Shown: positions 28,001 through 38,496, numbered from the stretch's first letter. The stretch: 64,000 nt of DNA from Saprospiraceae bacterium (GCA_016722285.1 JADKGI010000001.1:310001-374000); one strand, 5' to 3'. The notes: generated from the letters alone by a model not told the origin. Translations and numbers: made by a program.

Positions 28001-30710
28001 TATTATTCAAAGCTACACTATCTACTAGAAAACAGCTGATAGTTGGTGGCTCCATGTCCATGACCGTCACCTTAAAACTACAGGTAGCGGTTGCGCCATT
28101 GGCCGCTGTGACTTGATAAGTGTTTACGGTCATACCCAAAGGATAAACCGTACCTGGTGCCAATCCGCTTATTAGACTGGTCATTGCACCCGGGCAATTA
28201 TCTGTACCCACAGGGGCAGTAAAATTCACAGTGGCACTACACTCCATATTTTGCGTACTTACTGTCATATCTCCCGGACAATTTATTACCGGCAGCTGGG
28301 TATCTGCTACGGTTACCGTAAAACTACAGGTTGCTGTATTTCCTGATGCGTCGGTGACTTTAAAAGTATTGGAAGTCACACCGATCGGGAAAGATGCTCC
28401 GGACGCAAACCCGGAAGTCTGCATAGTAGATGCACCCAGACAAACATCCGTTCCAACCGGAGCCGTATAGGTTACATTGGCGGCGCAAGTACCCATGGCA
28501 GCGTTCATCGTAATATCCGATGGACAACTGATCGACGGTAACTGAACGTCGCGAACTGTTACGGTAAAACTACAGGTTGCTGTATTTCCTGCCGCATCGG
28601 TGACCTTAAATGTGTTAGAAGTTACTCCAACAGGAAAAGATGCACCCGATACAAATCCGGCGGTCTGCATGGTTGATGCTCCGGGACAATTATCTGTACC
28701 TACCGGAGCCGTATAAATTACATCGGCAGCGCAGGTTCCGTTTGCTGCATTGACCGTAATATCTGAAGGGCAACTGATGGATGGTAACTCAACGTCACGA
28801 ACAGTTACGGTAAAACTACAGGTTGCTGTATTTCCAAAAGCATCCGTTACCTTGAATGTATTGGTAGTCATGCCAACAGGGAATGATGCTCCTGAAGCAA
28901 ATCCGGAAGTCTGCATAGTAGTTGCTCCGGGACATAAATCCGTTCCTATCGGAGCTGTATAGGTTACATTGGCGGCACAGGTACTGTTTATTGCATTAAC
29001 TGTTATATCTGCCAGACAATTGATAGAGGGTAATTCTATATCCCGTACTGTTACTGTGAAACTGCAAGTAGCCGTTGCCCCATTTGCAGCTGTCACTGTA
29101 AATGTATTTATTGTCATTCCTATGGGAAAAACCGCGCCGGAAGCCAGGCCACCGGTAAGGGTAGTATTTGCTCCGGGACAGTTATCTGTTCCTACCGGAG
29201 GTGTATAACTTACTGTAGCACTACATGATCCTATCTGTGCATCCATCGTTATATCGGACGGACAGGTAATTAAAGGCAGCTGATTATCCACAACAGTGAT
29301 GGTGAAACTACAGGTTGCCGTATTTCCGGAAGCATCTGTAACTCTGAAAATATTAGGGGTCACCCCTACAGGGAAAGAACCGCCCGATGGCAACCCGGAT
29401 GTTTGCATAGTAGAAGCACCGGAGCATAGGTCAGTTCCTACTGGTGCTGTATATGTAACATTAGCCGCGCAGGTGCCCGGATCGGCATTCATTGTTATAT
29501 TCGCAGGACATGATATAGAAGGTAGCTCCATATCCCGAACAGTGATATTGAAGCTGCAGGTCGCTGTATTTCCTGCTGCATCTGTAACTTTAAATGTATT
29601 GGTTGTAACTCCTATCGGAAATGAAGCTCCTGATGCCAAACCAGTTGTTTGCATGGTTGTCGCTCCGGGGCAATTATCAGTTCCAACAGGTGTAGTATAT
29701 GATGCTGAAGCCGCACAATTTCCGGTTGTTGCATCAATAGTCATGTCTGATGGACAATTTATCACAGGAACTTCGTTGTCCCTTACAGTTACCAGCTGGC
29801 TGCAGCTATTCGTATTGTTATGTTTGTCCGTAACTATCCAAATAATGGTGTTGTCTCCTACTGGCAATTGGGTATTAGTTTTTAATGTGTCTCCATTGAA
29901 TCTTCGTAAAGTATCCTTTACCGGAAGACAATTATCATTGGTCACTGGCTGTCCCAAATTTGCATTGGTAGCAAAGCATTGACCCGGGTTTACGTTTACT
30001 GTAATATTGGCCGGACAGGAAATTGTCGGTAATATCAAATCTCTGATCGTAATATTTGAAATACAAGTAGCCGTATTACCACTACTATCTGTAACGATTA
30101 ATGTCACTTGATTTGGCGATGTATCTACGTCATTGCAGGCAAAATACAAACTCGGTGGAATAGTTGAAAAAGTAATTGGGCCACCACAATTATCTGTGCT
30201 GCCATTATTCAAAATTGAAGCCATCAATATAGTATCACCAGTATTGTTGAGATCAACAGTTACATCTTTACACATTGGTGTAGGTGGAATAGTATCTTTT
30301 ATTATTTTTGTGTGAGTACATGTAGCCATGGCATTGTTCATGTCTCTTACTTCCCAAACTATATTAAAGCTATCAACTCCATACATTCCGGCATTTAATA
30401 CGGTTGGATATGGACTCATTAATATTACAACAGGCCCTCCTTTGATACTATATGAAAGATAAGTTATGTTGGTAGTAGAAGTGGGAACAGTATCAATAAT
30501 TTCCACCAAACAATTTGCACCTACATAATATGTTTTAGGATCCATACATGTTATTGCCAACGGTCCTGCGAGGTTTACGTTTTTGGGATGGTACCCCTCC
30601 TGGATTAATTCATTACTGTTAAGATGGACTAGCCTGGCTGCGGGAATAAGCATAGAGGCAAAACTGACCACCAGCGTCAGGTACTTAAGGAATCTCGGCA
30701 TTTGTTTCAT
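25081..30710 (-). CDS. Giant HYR-repeat surface protein with T9SS C-terminal signal (one frameshift)
   Basis: About 1,876 residues once a single missing base near 27580 is restored; as sequenced the first frame stops at 27540 and the second opens at 27558. The order is: signal peptide (about 1-25), two leading Ig-like segments, eight HYR-type Ig-like repeats of about 82 residues (typically SCPSDITVNA, VTYTAPVGTD and CSFTVTVRD), further Ig-like modules, a dockerin-like DINNSQSVTAADLVELRKM, a cohesin-like domain, and a C-terminal sorting domain with QNQPNPFKNETQI that matches T9SS type A substrates. It is therefore probably secreted across the outer membrane and anchored or released. HYR repeats are linked to adhesion; binding partner unknown. 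Transcribed alone, divergent from uvrA. Confidence 0.88.
28045..29775 (-). repeat. Tandem HYR-coding repeats, about 246 bp period
   Basis: Seven consecutive units of roughly 246 bp inside the HYR gene. Several units keep near-identical DNA stretches such as the segments coding GNTATCSFTVTVRD and YTAPVGTD, which suggests recent duplication or gene conversion. They are coding repeats, not CRISPR. Confidence 0.8.
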
Positions 30711-30808
30711 AATAAAATTGGTTTATTCAATGAAATAAGTCACGTTTTTGGGAAGGGACTTTGAATAAATCAAATCTTACAGTTTTTATCATAAAACAAA
30801 CATTGTGC

Positions 30809-30816
30809 CAAACTTA
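30809..30816 (-). promoter_or_regulatory. Possible -7 element of the HYR gene (TAAGTTTG)
   Basis: On the minus strand TAAGTTTG matches TAnnTTTG, about 99 bp upstream of the HYR start codon. No clear -33 element, so only tentative. Confidence 0.35.
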
Positions 30817-30985
30817 TAATTGAGTAATATTTTTAATATATTTTATTTATTCACATTTTACTAAACTTTATTTTATAATATTTCTTTATTTACAATTGAT
30901 AAAAGATCTTTCAGGGTAAAACTGATTTCAAATTGCCCTTCATACCAATTTCTTGCATCAGATATCAAAATAAATTAAGTACTTC

Positions 30986-33815
30986 ATGGTTACACAGCTA
31001 AATGCAGCTCCCTTGTCTGAGATAGAAGATAAAAAGCTAATCCGTAATTTCATTCATATTAAGGGTGCCAGATCCAATAATCTGAAAAACATTGAGCTGT
31101 TTATACCCAAAAATAAATTGGTAGTGGTCACCGGTGTGTCTGGTTCAGGCAAATCATCGCTAATTATAGATACGCTCTATGCTGAAGGTCAGAGAAGATA
31201 TGTAGAAAGTCTGTCTTCATATGCCAGACAATTTCTGGACAGAATGAAGAAACCGGAAGTTGATTATATCAAAGGTATTTGCCCAGCTATCGCAGTTGAA
31301 CAAAAAGTAAGCTCATCAAATGCGAGATCAACTGTGGGTTCACTAACCGAAATATATGACTATCTGAGACTCATGTATGCCCGCATCGGTAAAACCATTT
31401 CGCCAATATCCGGTGACCTGGTCAGGAAACATGATGTATCTGATGTCGTTAATTATATATACACTTTTGAAGAGGGAACCAAAATTCAACTTCTGATTCC
31501 GCTTCAAAATCGTCATGACCGCACTCTGGGACAGGAACTTGATTTACTGCTTCAAAAAGGATACAGTCGTGTCTTTATCAATAATAATCAATTGACAATT
31601 GAAGATATTCTATCAGATAATACTTTTGATACCTCCGTATCTGTAATTTCTGGGGGTATGGGAATGCGTATTCTGATTGACCGCTTTTCAATAAATGATG
31701 ATGAAGATAACAGAAAAAGGATAGCCGACTCTGTTCTGGTTGCATTTTCAGAATCAGAAGGCGAGTGTATTATCTCCACAAACGATGGGGAAGAAAAGTA
31801 TTTCAATAATCGGTTTGAGTTGGATGGAATTAGTTTTCCAGAACCCACCCATCAACTATTCAGTTTTAATAATCCATACGGTGCCTGTCCTAAATGTGAA
31901 GGCTATGGCAAAATGTTAGGTATTGATCCGGACAAGGTTATACCCGATGAAAGTCTTTCTGTATTTCAGGAAGCCATAGCGTGTTGGCGTGGCGAAAAAG
32001 GAAAAACCTGGCTGACCCAATTAGTCAAAGATGCAGATAAATTTGACTTCCCCATACATAAGCCATATAAAGATCTGAGCGAGAAACAGCAAAATATCCT
32101 TTGGGCGGGCAATCAATATTTTGAGGGTATTGATACTTTTTTTCAGGAACTGGAAGATGGGGCTTACAAAATTCAAAACAGAGTCATGCTTTCACGCTAT
32201 CGCGGAAAAACTGTGTGCAATGTATGTAAAGGCGGTCGGCTGAGAAAAGAAGCTACCTATGTAAAAATAAATGGAAAAGATATTACCGGCTTAATAAATA
32301 TTTCTATCGACGAATTACTTGATTTTATGAGTCAGCTCTCATTGAGTGATCATGATTTAAAAATTGCAGACCGGATCATTACTGAAGTAAAGGCCCGGTT
32401 GCAGACAATGGAAGAAATTGGTTTGGGATACCTGACCCTGGAAAGACTTGCCGGAAGTCTCAGCGGTGGAGAAACACAGCGTATTAATCTGACAAGGACA
32501 TTGGGCAGCAACCTGACCAATTCTCTATATATACTTGACGAGCCCAGTGTAGGTCTGCACCCCAAGGATACTGAAAAACTAGTGACTGTACTGAAACGAC
32601 TTCGCGACTTAGGAAATACTGTTGTTGTCATCGAGCATGAAGAAGCAGTAATAAGAAATGCCGACTATATTGTAGATATCGGACCGGAAGCCGGAGTACA
32701 TGGCGGTCATTTGGTATATTCGGGACCATATCAGGAATTTGTGTCCGGCATCAAAGGCAATCTGACATCAGAATATCTGACCGGATTGAGAAAAATCCAT
32801 ATACCTGAGCAAAAGCGTAAGATCCAGCAAAAGATCAAAGTCACGGGCGCAAGACAACATAATCTTAAAAACATCGACGTTACGATTCCGCTTCAGGCGA
32901 TGTCAGTCATCACGGGTGTGTCCGGATCGGGTAAAACAAGTCTCGTCAAACATATCCTGTATCCTGCCTTAAAACTTCAGATCAATGACCCTGTCGCTAT
33001 GGCACCCGGAAAGCATGATAAGATCATTGGAGACACCCGTAATATCAAAATGGTGGAAATGGTCAGTCAGAGCCCTATTGGCAAATCGTCCAGATCCAAT
33101 CCGGTAACTTATGTAAAAGCGTACGATGATATCCGGAAATTGTATGCAGAACAACAGCTTTCAAAAATTAAAGGATTTGAACCAAAACATTTTTCCTTCA
33201 ACGTAGAAGGAGGGAGATGTGAAACCTGTAAAGGAGAAGGATATCTGACAGTAGAAATGCAGTTCCTGGCAGATGTGACTTTACTCTGTGACGAGTGTAG
33301 TGGTAAACGATTTAAAAGGGAAGTGCTGGAAGTAACCTATCAGGATAAGAATATTTTTGATTTGCTCAACATGACTATAGAAGAATCTCTAAGTTTTTTT
33401 AAAGTCAAAAAAAACATTCTGGCCCGGTTGCAACCTCTTTTTGATGTTGGCTTGGGCTATATCAAACTAGGTCAATCAAGTAGCACCTTGTCCGGAGGTG
33501 AAGCCCAACGGGTAAAGTTGGCCAGCTTTTTAACCAGAGAGTTTAAGTCTAAAAATATATTCTTTATTTTTGATGAACCAACCACCGGACTCCATTTTCA
33601 TGATATAAATAAACTGATGGATGCTTTCAATTCCCTGGTAGAAAACGGGCATACCGTGTTGATAGTAGAGCACAACATGGAGGTAATTCGGGCTGCAGAC
33701 TGGGTGATTGACTTAGGGTCCTGACGGCGGAAAAAATGGTGGATATCTTTTATTTGAAGGAAGACCTGAAAAACTAAAGGGGCTTAAAGGTTCTTTTACC
33801 GGACAGTTTATATGA
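30986..33815 (+). CDS. uvrA: Excinuclease ABC subunit A, one frameshift near the C-terminus
   Basis: DNA damage-recognition ATPase of nucleotide excision repair. Two ABC modules are visible: Walker A GVSGSGKSS (about 50) and GVSGSGKTS (about 648), signatures SLSGGETQRI and TLSGGEAQRV, and Walker B segments YILDEPSVGLHP and FIFDEPTTGLHF. Zinc-finger CxxC pairs are present (CPKCEGYG, CNVCKGG, CETCKGEG, CDECSGKR). As sequenced the frame ends at 33724 after DWVIDLGS. Removing one G from the GGG at about 33717-33719 restores the normal ending DLGPDGGKNGG and the frame closes at 33815, giving about 942 residues. The body of the gene is intact. Confidence 0.95.
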
Positions 33816-33816
33816 A

Positions 33817-33834
33817 TTGTTTCACGTGAAACAA
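33817..33834. promoter_or_regulatory. parS: parS centromere-like site (perfect palindrome)
   Basis: TTGTTTCACGTGAAACAA is a perfect 18 bp palindrome. Its core TGTTTCACGTGAAACA (33818-33833) is identical to the broadly conserved chromosomal parS consensus bound by ParB. It lies directly after the restored uvrA stop. ParA and ParB genes are not in the window. Confidence 0.85.
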
Positions 33835-33923
33835 TTTCACTTTCAAAAGCCCCAACAAAATACCAAACATGCTTTTATAGTTAACATTATCCTACTATAC
33901 TCCAAAAGATAATTAATAATATA

Positions 33924-33931
33924 TATATTTG
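33924..33931 (+). promoter_or_regulatory. -7 promoter element (TATATTTG) of the DoxX-like gene
   Basis: TATATTTG matches TAnnTTTG, 39 bp before the ATG at 33971. No -33 TTTG is seen. Confidence 0.5.
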
Positions 33932-33970
33932 TATGATCAGTATATTTTTATTAATCTTTAAATTAAAATT

Positions 33971-34324
33971 ATGAACAATGTAATTGGATGGGGCAAATAT
34001 TTATTTGCAGTACCTTTTGGTATTTTTGGTATTCTTCATTTCATTTCGGCAGACCAGTTAGCATCTATGGCTCCCGGGGGCAAACCTATGGTTTATATTG
34101 CAGGAATAGCATTAATAGCTGCCGCAGTAAGCATTATAATTGGCAAACTGGACAAGCTTGCTTCCTTACTTTTGGCTTTGTTACTAATACTGTTAATCTT
34201 GCCTCATGCCCAGAATTTGAGTACCGATGAATCACAATTTGGAAATATTCTGAAAAACATTTCACTGGCCGGTGGAGCATTAATGTATGCTAGTATGGCC
34301 AAAGACAAAAAGTACGTGGATTAG
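33971..34324 (+). CDS. Small DoxX-like membrane protein
   Basis: 117 residues with four predicted membrane helices (about 8-25, 42-58, 64-82 and 92-108), the size and layout of DoxX-like proteins. The first helix ends in GILHFISADQLA and is followed by MAPGGKPMVYIAGIALI, similar to the FHF...ADKMA...PGG pattern of that group. Members of the family are implicated in oxidative or sulphur stress in some bacteria, but no specific role can be given. It has its own promoter and a terminator. Confidence 0.7.
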   Translation: MNNVIGWGKYLFAVPFGIFGILHFISADQLASMAPGGKPMVYIAGIALIAAAVSIIIGKLDKLASLLLALLLILLILPHAQNLSTDESQFGNILKNISLAGGALMYASMAKDKKYVD

Positions 34325-34379
34325 TATCAAATATTTTTTAAAGTTTATTACAGCGATTCATTTATAGTATTATCTTTGC

Positions 34380-34438
34380 TTTGATAAATAAATTAGCAAA
34401 AAGGTCGGTGAGCAATCGCCGGCCTTTTTATTTATCAA
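34380..34438 (+). terminator. Large symmetrical hairpin, probable terminator
   Basis: TTTGATAAATAA at the left pairs with TTATTTATCAAA at the right, and inside AAAAAGGTCGG pairs with CCGGCCTTTTT (near perfect). The nearly 60 bp dyad follows the DoxX-like gene by 55 bp. It looks like a bidirectional terminator, although the extended outer arms are longer than needed. Confidence 0.65.
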
Positions 34439-35200
34439 AAAACCTGAGTTGGAATTCCTTCAAATTTCCTTCACGATAAATATTCAGCATCCAAATCTCC
34501 TCAGAGCATTTTGCCTATATGATCTGAATTAATAAGAAATACTTCTGGTGGCCTGACATGTTATTCAATATCTAAATCAATGTTTCACGTGGAACGATAG
34601 AGGATGATCTATGCTCACAATTGAATATACTAAAGTTATAACGGTTTGATATCATTAATCCAATTATAAAATCAGACTAACTTACACTTGGTGAAAAGTA
34701 ATACAAATAACGACATAACATAATCTCGATAAGTTCATAATTAGCATATTTATGGTTAACCACATAATGCTTTTTATGTTTTACTATGAGTAGGTCCAAA
34801 GCTTTAGAATTAAAACATTTCCAATTGTTCAGTAGAATTAAAAAGGAAAGAAACCAGCTAATCAATTGTAAATATGAACTCCATACTAAACACAAAAACT
34901 GAGTAAAACCATTGTCTCGAATAAAAAATTGCTTATTGCTTAGGTATATGCTTTCTAAACATTGAGTCCACTCCGAAAAGACAAACATAAAGAATTGCCC
35001 CAAGGTCTCTAAGTCTCAAAGGTTTACAAAAGATTGAATATCAATTTTTAAAAATTTCTTATTCTTTACGACTCTTAGTGTTTTTGTGCCTTAGAGGCAA
35101 AAATAAACTCTTCGGAGTAGTCTCAAACATTAAAAAACTAGCAACGCTTATTTTTAGTAATACCTTCATAACTATCATACTAAATTCACCTTTGAATAAT
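34439..35200. other. Gene-poor region with a second parS-type site
   Basis: About 760 bp. Apart from the parS-like site at 34581-34596 I find no convincing gene. A 108-residue minus-strand ORF at 34677-35003 has random-looking composition and no recognised motif. Confidence 0.5.
34581..34596. promoter_or_regulatory. parS: Second, imperfect parS-like site
   Basis: TGTTTCACGTGGAACG fits the relaxed parS pattern TGTTYCACGTGRAACA at 15 of 16 positions. It is 763 bp from the perfect site; clustering supports a genuine ParB-binding region. Confidence 0.65.
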
Positions 35201-36022
35201 TTATTGCATTGTAGTGGGGTCCCTGATATCAGAAAGGAATGTGCCATCCTCGACCCGGGTAAGAAAAGATTCAAATGCAATATTAAAAAGATCGGGTTTT
35301 TCCATCATAGGTGCGTGACCACATTTATCAACTTTAACCAGTTCAGAATTGGGAATAAGCTCATTAAACTTTTCTCCCACCCACAATGGTGTAACGGCAT
35401 CCTGTGCTCCCCACACAAGTAATGTCGGAACTTTAATATCTTTCAGAAAGTCTTCAAGATTATGTCTTACTGCTGATTTAGCCAACACCACTACGCACAT
35501 CGCTTTTTTCAGATCATTTACAGTATCATAGACCTGATCGATTAGCTCCTTTGTCGCAATAGATGGATCGTAAAATACACTCTGAGCTTTATTTTTAATA
35601 TACTCATAATTTCCCCTTTTAGGAAAAGTAGTCCCCATCGCACTCTCAAATAATCCACTGCTTCCCGTCAAAATCATACTCTCTACTAATCCGGGATATT
35701 TCAAAGTATATAATTGTGCTATATGTCCACCTAGAGAATTTCCCAAGATATGAATTTTAGTATATCCCTTAAATTCCACAAACTCCTCAACATATTCCAC
35801 TAATTTCATCACTGACAGACTTCTGATTGATATCTCAAAAAGAGGTAATATAGGTACTAAAACATTATGGGTCCTTGAGAAATGATGGATGATTCCCTCA
35901 AAATTACTAAGTGCCCCTAATAAACCATGTAATAGTATAATAGGGGTGCCTCCTTTATCACCGGATTCAATATATTTAAATTTACCATCCTCCTTAACAA
36001 CAATCTCAGACATTATATTCAA
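35201..36022 (-). CDS. Alpha/beta hydrolase
   Basis: 273 residues with an alpha/beta-hydrolase fold. The oxyanion stretch LLHGLLGALSNF is near residue 27. The nucleophile elbow is GNSLGGH (Ser near 96), an aspartate lies in LLVWGAQDAVTP (about 215) and the catalytic histidine is in KCGHAPMMEKP (about 247). The start may instead be the ATG three codons later (36013, MSEIVVKED). The sequence resembles meta-cleavage-product hydrolases and esterases, but the substrate is unknown. It runs leftward, 31 bp after ctaA. Confidence 0.85.
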   Translation of the reverse strand: MNIMSEIVVKEDGKFKYIESGDKGGTPIILLHGLLGALSNFEGIIHHFSRTHNVLVPILPLFEISIRSLSVMKLVEYVEEFVEFKGYTKIHILGNSLGGHIAQLYTLKYPGLVESMILTGSSGLFESAMGTTFPKRGNYEYIKNKAQSVFYDPSIATKELIDQVYDTVNDLKKAMCVVVLAKSAVRHNLEDFLKDIKVPTLLVWGAQDAVTPLWVGEKFNELIPNSELVKVDKCGHAPMMEKPDLFNIAFESFLTRVEDGTFLSDIRDPTTMQ

Positions 36023-36053
36023 AAAATTTTCGGCAATATAAGAGCAATTTTAA

Positions 36054-37109
36054 TCATTTCTTAATCCTAATAACGAAAAATAAAAAAACCAGAGTGCTTA
36101 GTATTAACAAAGCTCCAACCTGATGCAATACTCCCCAAAGTATTGGAATTGAGCCTTTACTGTTAATTACAGTAATAATTCCGATAGAAACCTGAAATAA
36201 TAAAGAAAAAATCAGAACTACAGAAGTTCTTTTCAATAAGGGAAATCCCATTCTTCCTAAATAATATAATTTGTATGCCAACCAGCAGCCTGTTAAGAAA
36301 ACAACGTAAGCCGTGTTCCTATGCAGAAAATGAATCAAAGCCGGCATAAAACCATTTCTGTCATAATTATAAAAATTCTCAGAAGACCACTCTTTTATAT
36401 CCATTAGTATCGAAGGTAAATAACACCCATTCATATCAGGCCAGGTTGGATAAATAACCGCAGCCTTCATACCTGATAGTATCCCTCCTAAGAATACCTG
36501 AACACAAAACAATATAAATAACAAAATCAATGGCCTGATCAATAATATTCCTACATCATTTTCAATAGTTGTACTCTTGTATGCAGAAAATAAAGCCCAA
36601 AGAAGCGCAGCATAAACGCTGAAGGCTATAATAAGGTGAATGGATAATTTATACGCATTCACCCAAGGCCTCTCTACAAGTCCGCTCGCCACCATTATCC
36701 AACCAAACGCAGCAGCCAATAATGCGAGAAAAATCACAATCCCCAGCTTTTTTAAAAGTGGAGGATCTATCATTTTTTTCTTAAGGAAATATAAAAAAGG
36801 AATAAGAAATACAAAACCCATCACTCTGGCCCAAAAACGATGAACATACTCCCAGAAGTAAATAAATTTAAAATCTGAAAGTGACATACCTTCGTTTATC
36901 TCTTTGTATTGCGGGGTATCCTTATACAGGTTGAACTCCCGAACCCAACTTTCATCATTTGTTGGTGGAAAAGTCCCGCTTACTACATTCCACTTAGTAA
37001 TAGACAATCCAGACTCAGTCAGCCTGGTTATACCACCTACTATGACTTGAATAAAGACCATAACTAATCCGATAGACAGCCAGATCTTTACACTCTTTGA
37101 ATACTCCAT
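36054..37109 (-). CDS. ctaA: Haem A synthase, COX15/CtaA family
   Basis: Integral membrane enzyme that oxidises the C8 methyl of haem O to make haem A for aa3-type cytochrome oxidase. It has 351 residues and about eight helices. Conserved histidines and motifs: GGITRLTESGLSITKW (about 25-40), EYVHRFWAR (about 87), the PTWPDMNGCYLP loop (about 227), HFLHRNTAYV (about 262) and HQVGALLIL (about 328). The longer N-terminal loop fits the COX15-type group of Bacteroidota and alphaproteobacteria. It is the first leftward gene next to the candidate origin. Confidence 0.92.
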   Translation of the reverse strand: MEYSKSVKIWLSIGLVMVFIQVIVGGITRLTESGLSITKWNVVSGTFPPTNDESWVREFNLYKDTPQYKEINEGMSLSDFKFIYFWEYVHRFWARVMGFVFLIPFLYFLKKKMIDPPLLKKLGIVIFLALLAAAFGWIMVASGLVERPWVNAYKLSIHLIIAFSVYAALLWALFSAYKSTTIENDVGILLIRPLILLFILFCVQVFLGGILSGMKAAVIYPTWPDMNGCYLPSILMDIKEWSSENFYNYDRNGFMPALIHFLHRNTAYVVFLTGCWLAYKLYYLGRMGFPLLKRTSVVLIFSLLFQVSIGIITVINSKGSIPILWGVLHQVGALLILSTLVFLFFVIRIKK

Positions 37110-37630
37110 CCATTTTTCAATTTAATGTCACAACGTACAATAACTATCAGGAAAGCACAAAAGTACACATCAAAACACAAGTATTAAAATATTGAATTTC
37201 CTAAAACATCAAACCTGTAATAATTATAAATTTCTTTTTAAGTAAAATATAAATATCGTTATTAGCAATGTGAATTTGTGTATAAATATTTGGACTGTGT
37301 ATAAAAATTAATTATCAACAATTTTTACACTACAAAAGAGATTAAAAAGAATTGATTTTCATTATTTTAACTTATTAACATCATCAATATCGGAGAAATC
37401 CACAATTATAGACGTAAAATGATAACCTGTTAGGTAGTGCAATATTGAATAGAGTAAAATCTCTAAAAATGTACATATTTAATTTTAATGTATATATATT
37501 TATTTAAAATCGGGTTAAACAGGTACTTTTACCATTCTATTAACAATATCAGTGTTGATAAGCTGTGTCATATCTATACTAATATAAGGCTAATAGGTAT
37601 TAATATAAATCATAATGTTAATAATAAAAA
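37110..37630. other. Candidate replication origin (oriC): AT-rich gap with DnaA-box-like 9-mers
   Basis: A 521 bp AT-rich gap between divergent ctaA and dtd. DnaA-box matches: two exact TTATNCACA boxes on the minus strand (TTATACACA at 37277-37285 and 37296-37304), TTATCAACA on the plus strand (37312-37320) and again on the minus strand (37553-37561), plus weaker TTATTAACA (37372-37380) and AAATCCACA. Three boxes fall within 44 bp. AT-rich stretches (37480-37510, 37585-37630) could serve as an unwinding element. Two parS-type sites lie 2.7-3.5 kb to the left. No dnaA gene is present, which is common for Bacteroidota origins. Identification is an inference. Confidence 0.45.
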
Positions 37631-38083
37631 ATGAGGGTCATATTACAAAGGGTATCTGAGGCGAGTGTAACCATTGATGAAAATATTTTTTCTTCAATAG
37701 GTGACGGCTTATTAATTTTGCTGGGAATAGAGAATGAGGATGGTCAACAGGATGCAGATTGGCTTATTGGAAAGATTGCACAAATGAGGATTTTTAGTGA
37801 TGAAGATGGAAAGATGAATTTATCCGTACACGACATCAATGGTGAATTTCTGGTGGTTAGTCAGTTTACTCTTCATGCCAGCACTAAGAAAGGAAACAGA
37901 CCGTCCTATATAAAAGCAGCAAGACCTGAGCAAGCTATACCCCTTTACGAATATTTTTGTACCGAATTGAGTAAAACATCGGGTAAGAATGTCAAAACAG
38001 GAATTTTTGCAGCTGATATGAAAGTGAAACTCACAAATGATGGACCAGTAACAATAAGTATGGATTCTAAAACCAAAGAGTAA
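37631..38083 (+). CDS. dtd: D-aminoacyl-tRNA deacylase
   Basis: Hydrolyses D-amino acids (and glycine mischarged on tRNA-Ala) off tRNA, a translation quality-control step. It has 150 residues. The N-terminal MRVILQRVSEASVTI, the active-site SQFTLHAST (about 77-85) and the chirality-sensing NDGPVTIS (about 137-144) are intact. The next gene starts 2 bp after its stop. Confidence 0.96.
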   Translation: MRVILQRVSEASVTIDENIFSSIGDGLLILLGIENEDGQQDADWLIGKIAQMRIFSDEDGKMNLSVHDINGEFLVVSQFTLHASTKKGNRPSYIKAARPEQAIPLYEYFCTELSKTSGKNVKTGIFAADMKVKLTNDGPVTISMDSKTKE

Positions 38084-38085
38084 AA

Positions 38086-38424
38086 ATGGAGTTAAGAGAA
38101 TTTCAAAAAGAGGTAGATAAGTGGATCATGACCTACGGAGTGCGCTACTTTTCAGAATTAACAAATATGGCAATACTCACTGAAGAAGTTGGAGAAGTTT
38201 CCAGACTTATTGCCAGAATGTACGGTGAACAATCGTTTAAAGAACCGATGAGTCTAACCGAGCAAAAAGAAAAACTTGCTGACGAGTTGGCTGATGTGAT
38301 GTGGGTTTTAACTTGTCTTGCGAATCAAACAGGCATAGATTTGGAAAAAGCTGTACAAGACAATATTAATAAAAAAACGAAAAGAGATAAGACCAGGCAT
38401 GCCGAAAATATGAAATTGAAGTAA
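38086..38424 (+). CDS. MazG-like nucleotide pyrophosphohydrolase
   Basis: 112-residue all-alpha pyrophosphatase of the MazG superfamily, likely cleaving non-canonical or excess nucleoside triphosphates. The metal-binding motif EEVGEVSRL (about 29-37) is followed by DELADVMWVL (about 65-74), then the C-terminal KKTKRDKTRH. It is single-domain, like the small MazG proteins. It directly follows dtd by 2 bp and is surely in the same operon. Confidence 0.92.
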   Translation: MELREFQKEVDKWIMTYGVRYFSELTNMAILTEEVGEVSRLIARMYGEQSFKEPMSLTEQKEKLADELADVMWVLTCLANQTGIDLEKAVQDNINKKTKRDKTRHAENMKLK

Positions 38425-38496
38425 CCAATATTTTTTATCAATCCGGATGATTGGCAGGCTAAATTATTTTAACTGAATAAACAATTTTTATTATTA

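Noticed and set aside
28045..29775. CRISPR-like regular repetition
   Set aside because: The 246 bp period lies in frame inside a single coding sequence and encodes HYR domains.
28231..29982. Several plus-strand open frames inside the HYR gene
   Set aside because: They are antisense shadows of the tandem repeats, share its periodicity and have no start signals or family motifs.
34677..35003. 108-residue minus-strand open frame
   Set aside because: Composition is random-looking (many Cys, Trp, Tyr and Leu from AT-rich DNA), with no motif, no promoter and no coherent neighbours.
35059..35280. 73-residue minus-strand frame beside the hydrolase gene
   Set aside because: It overlaps the 3' end of the hydrolase gene in another frame and has no family marks.
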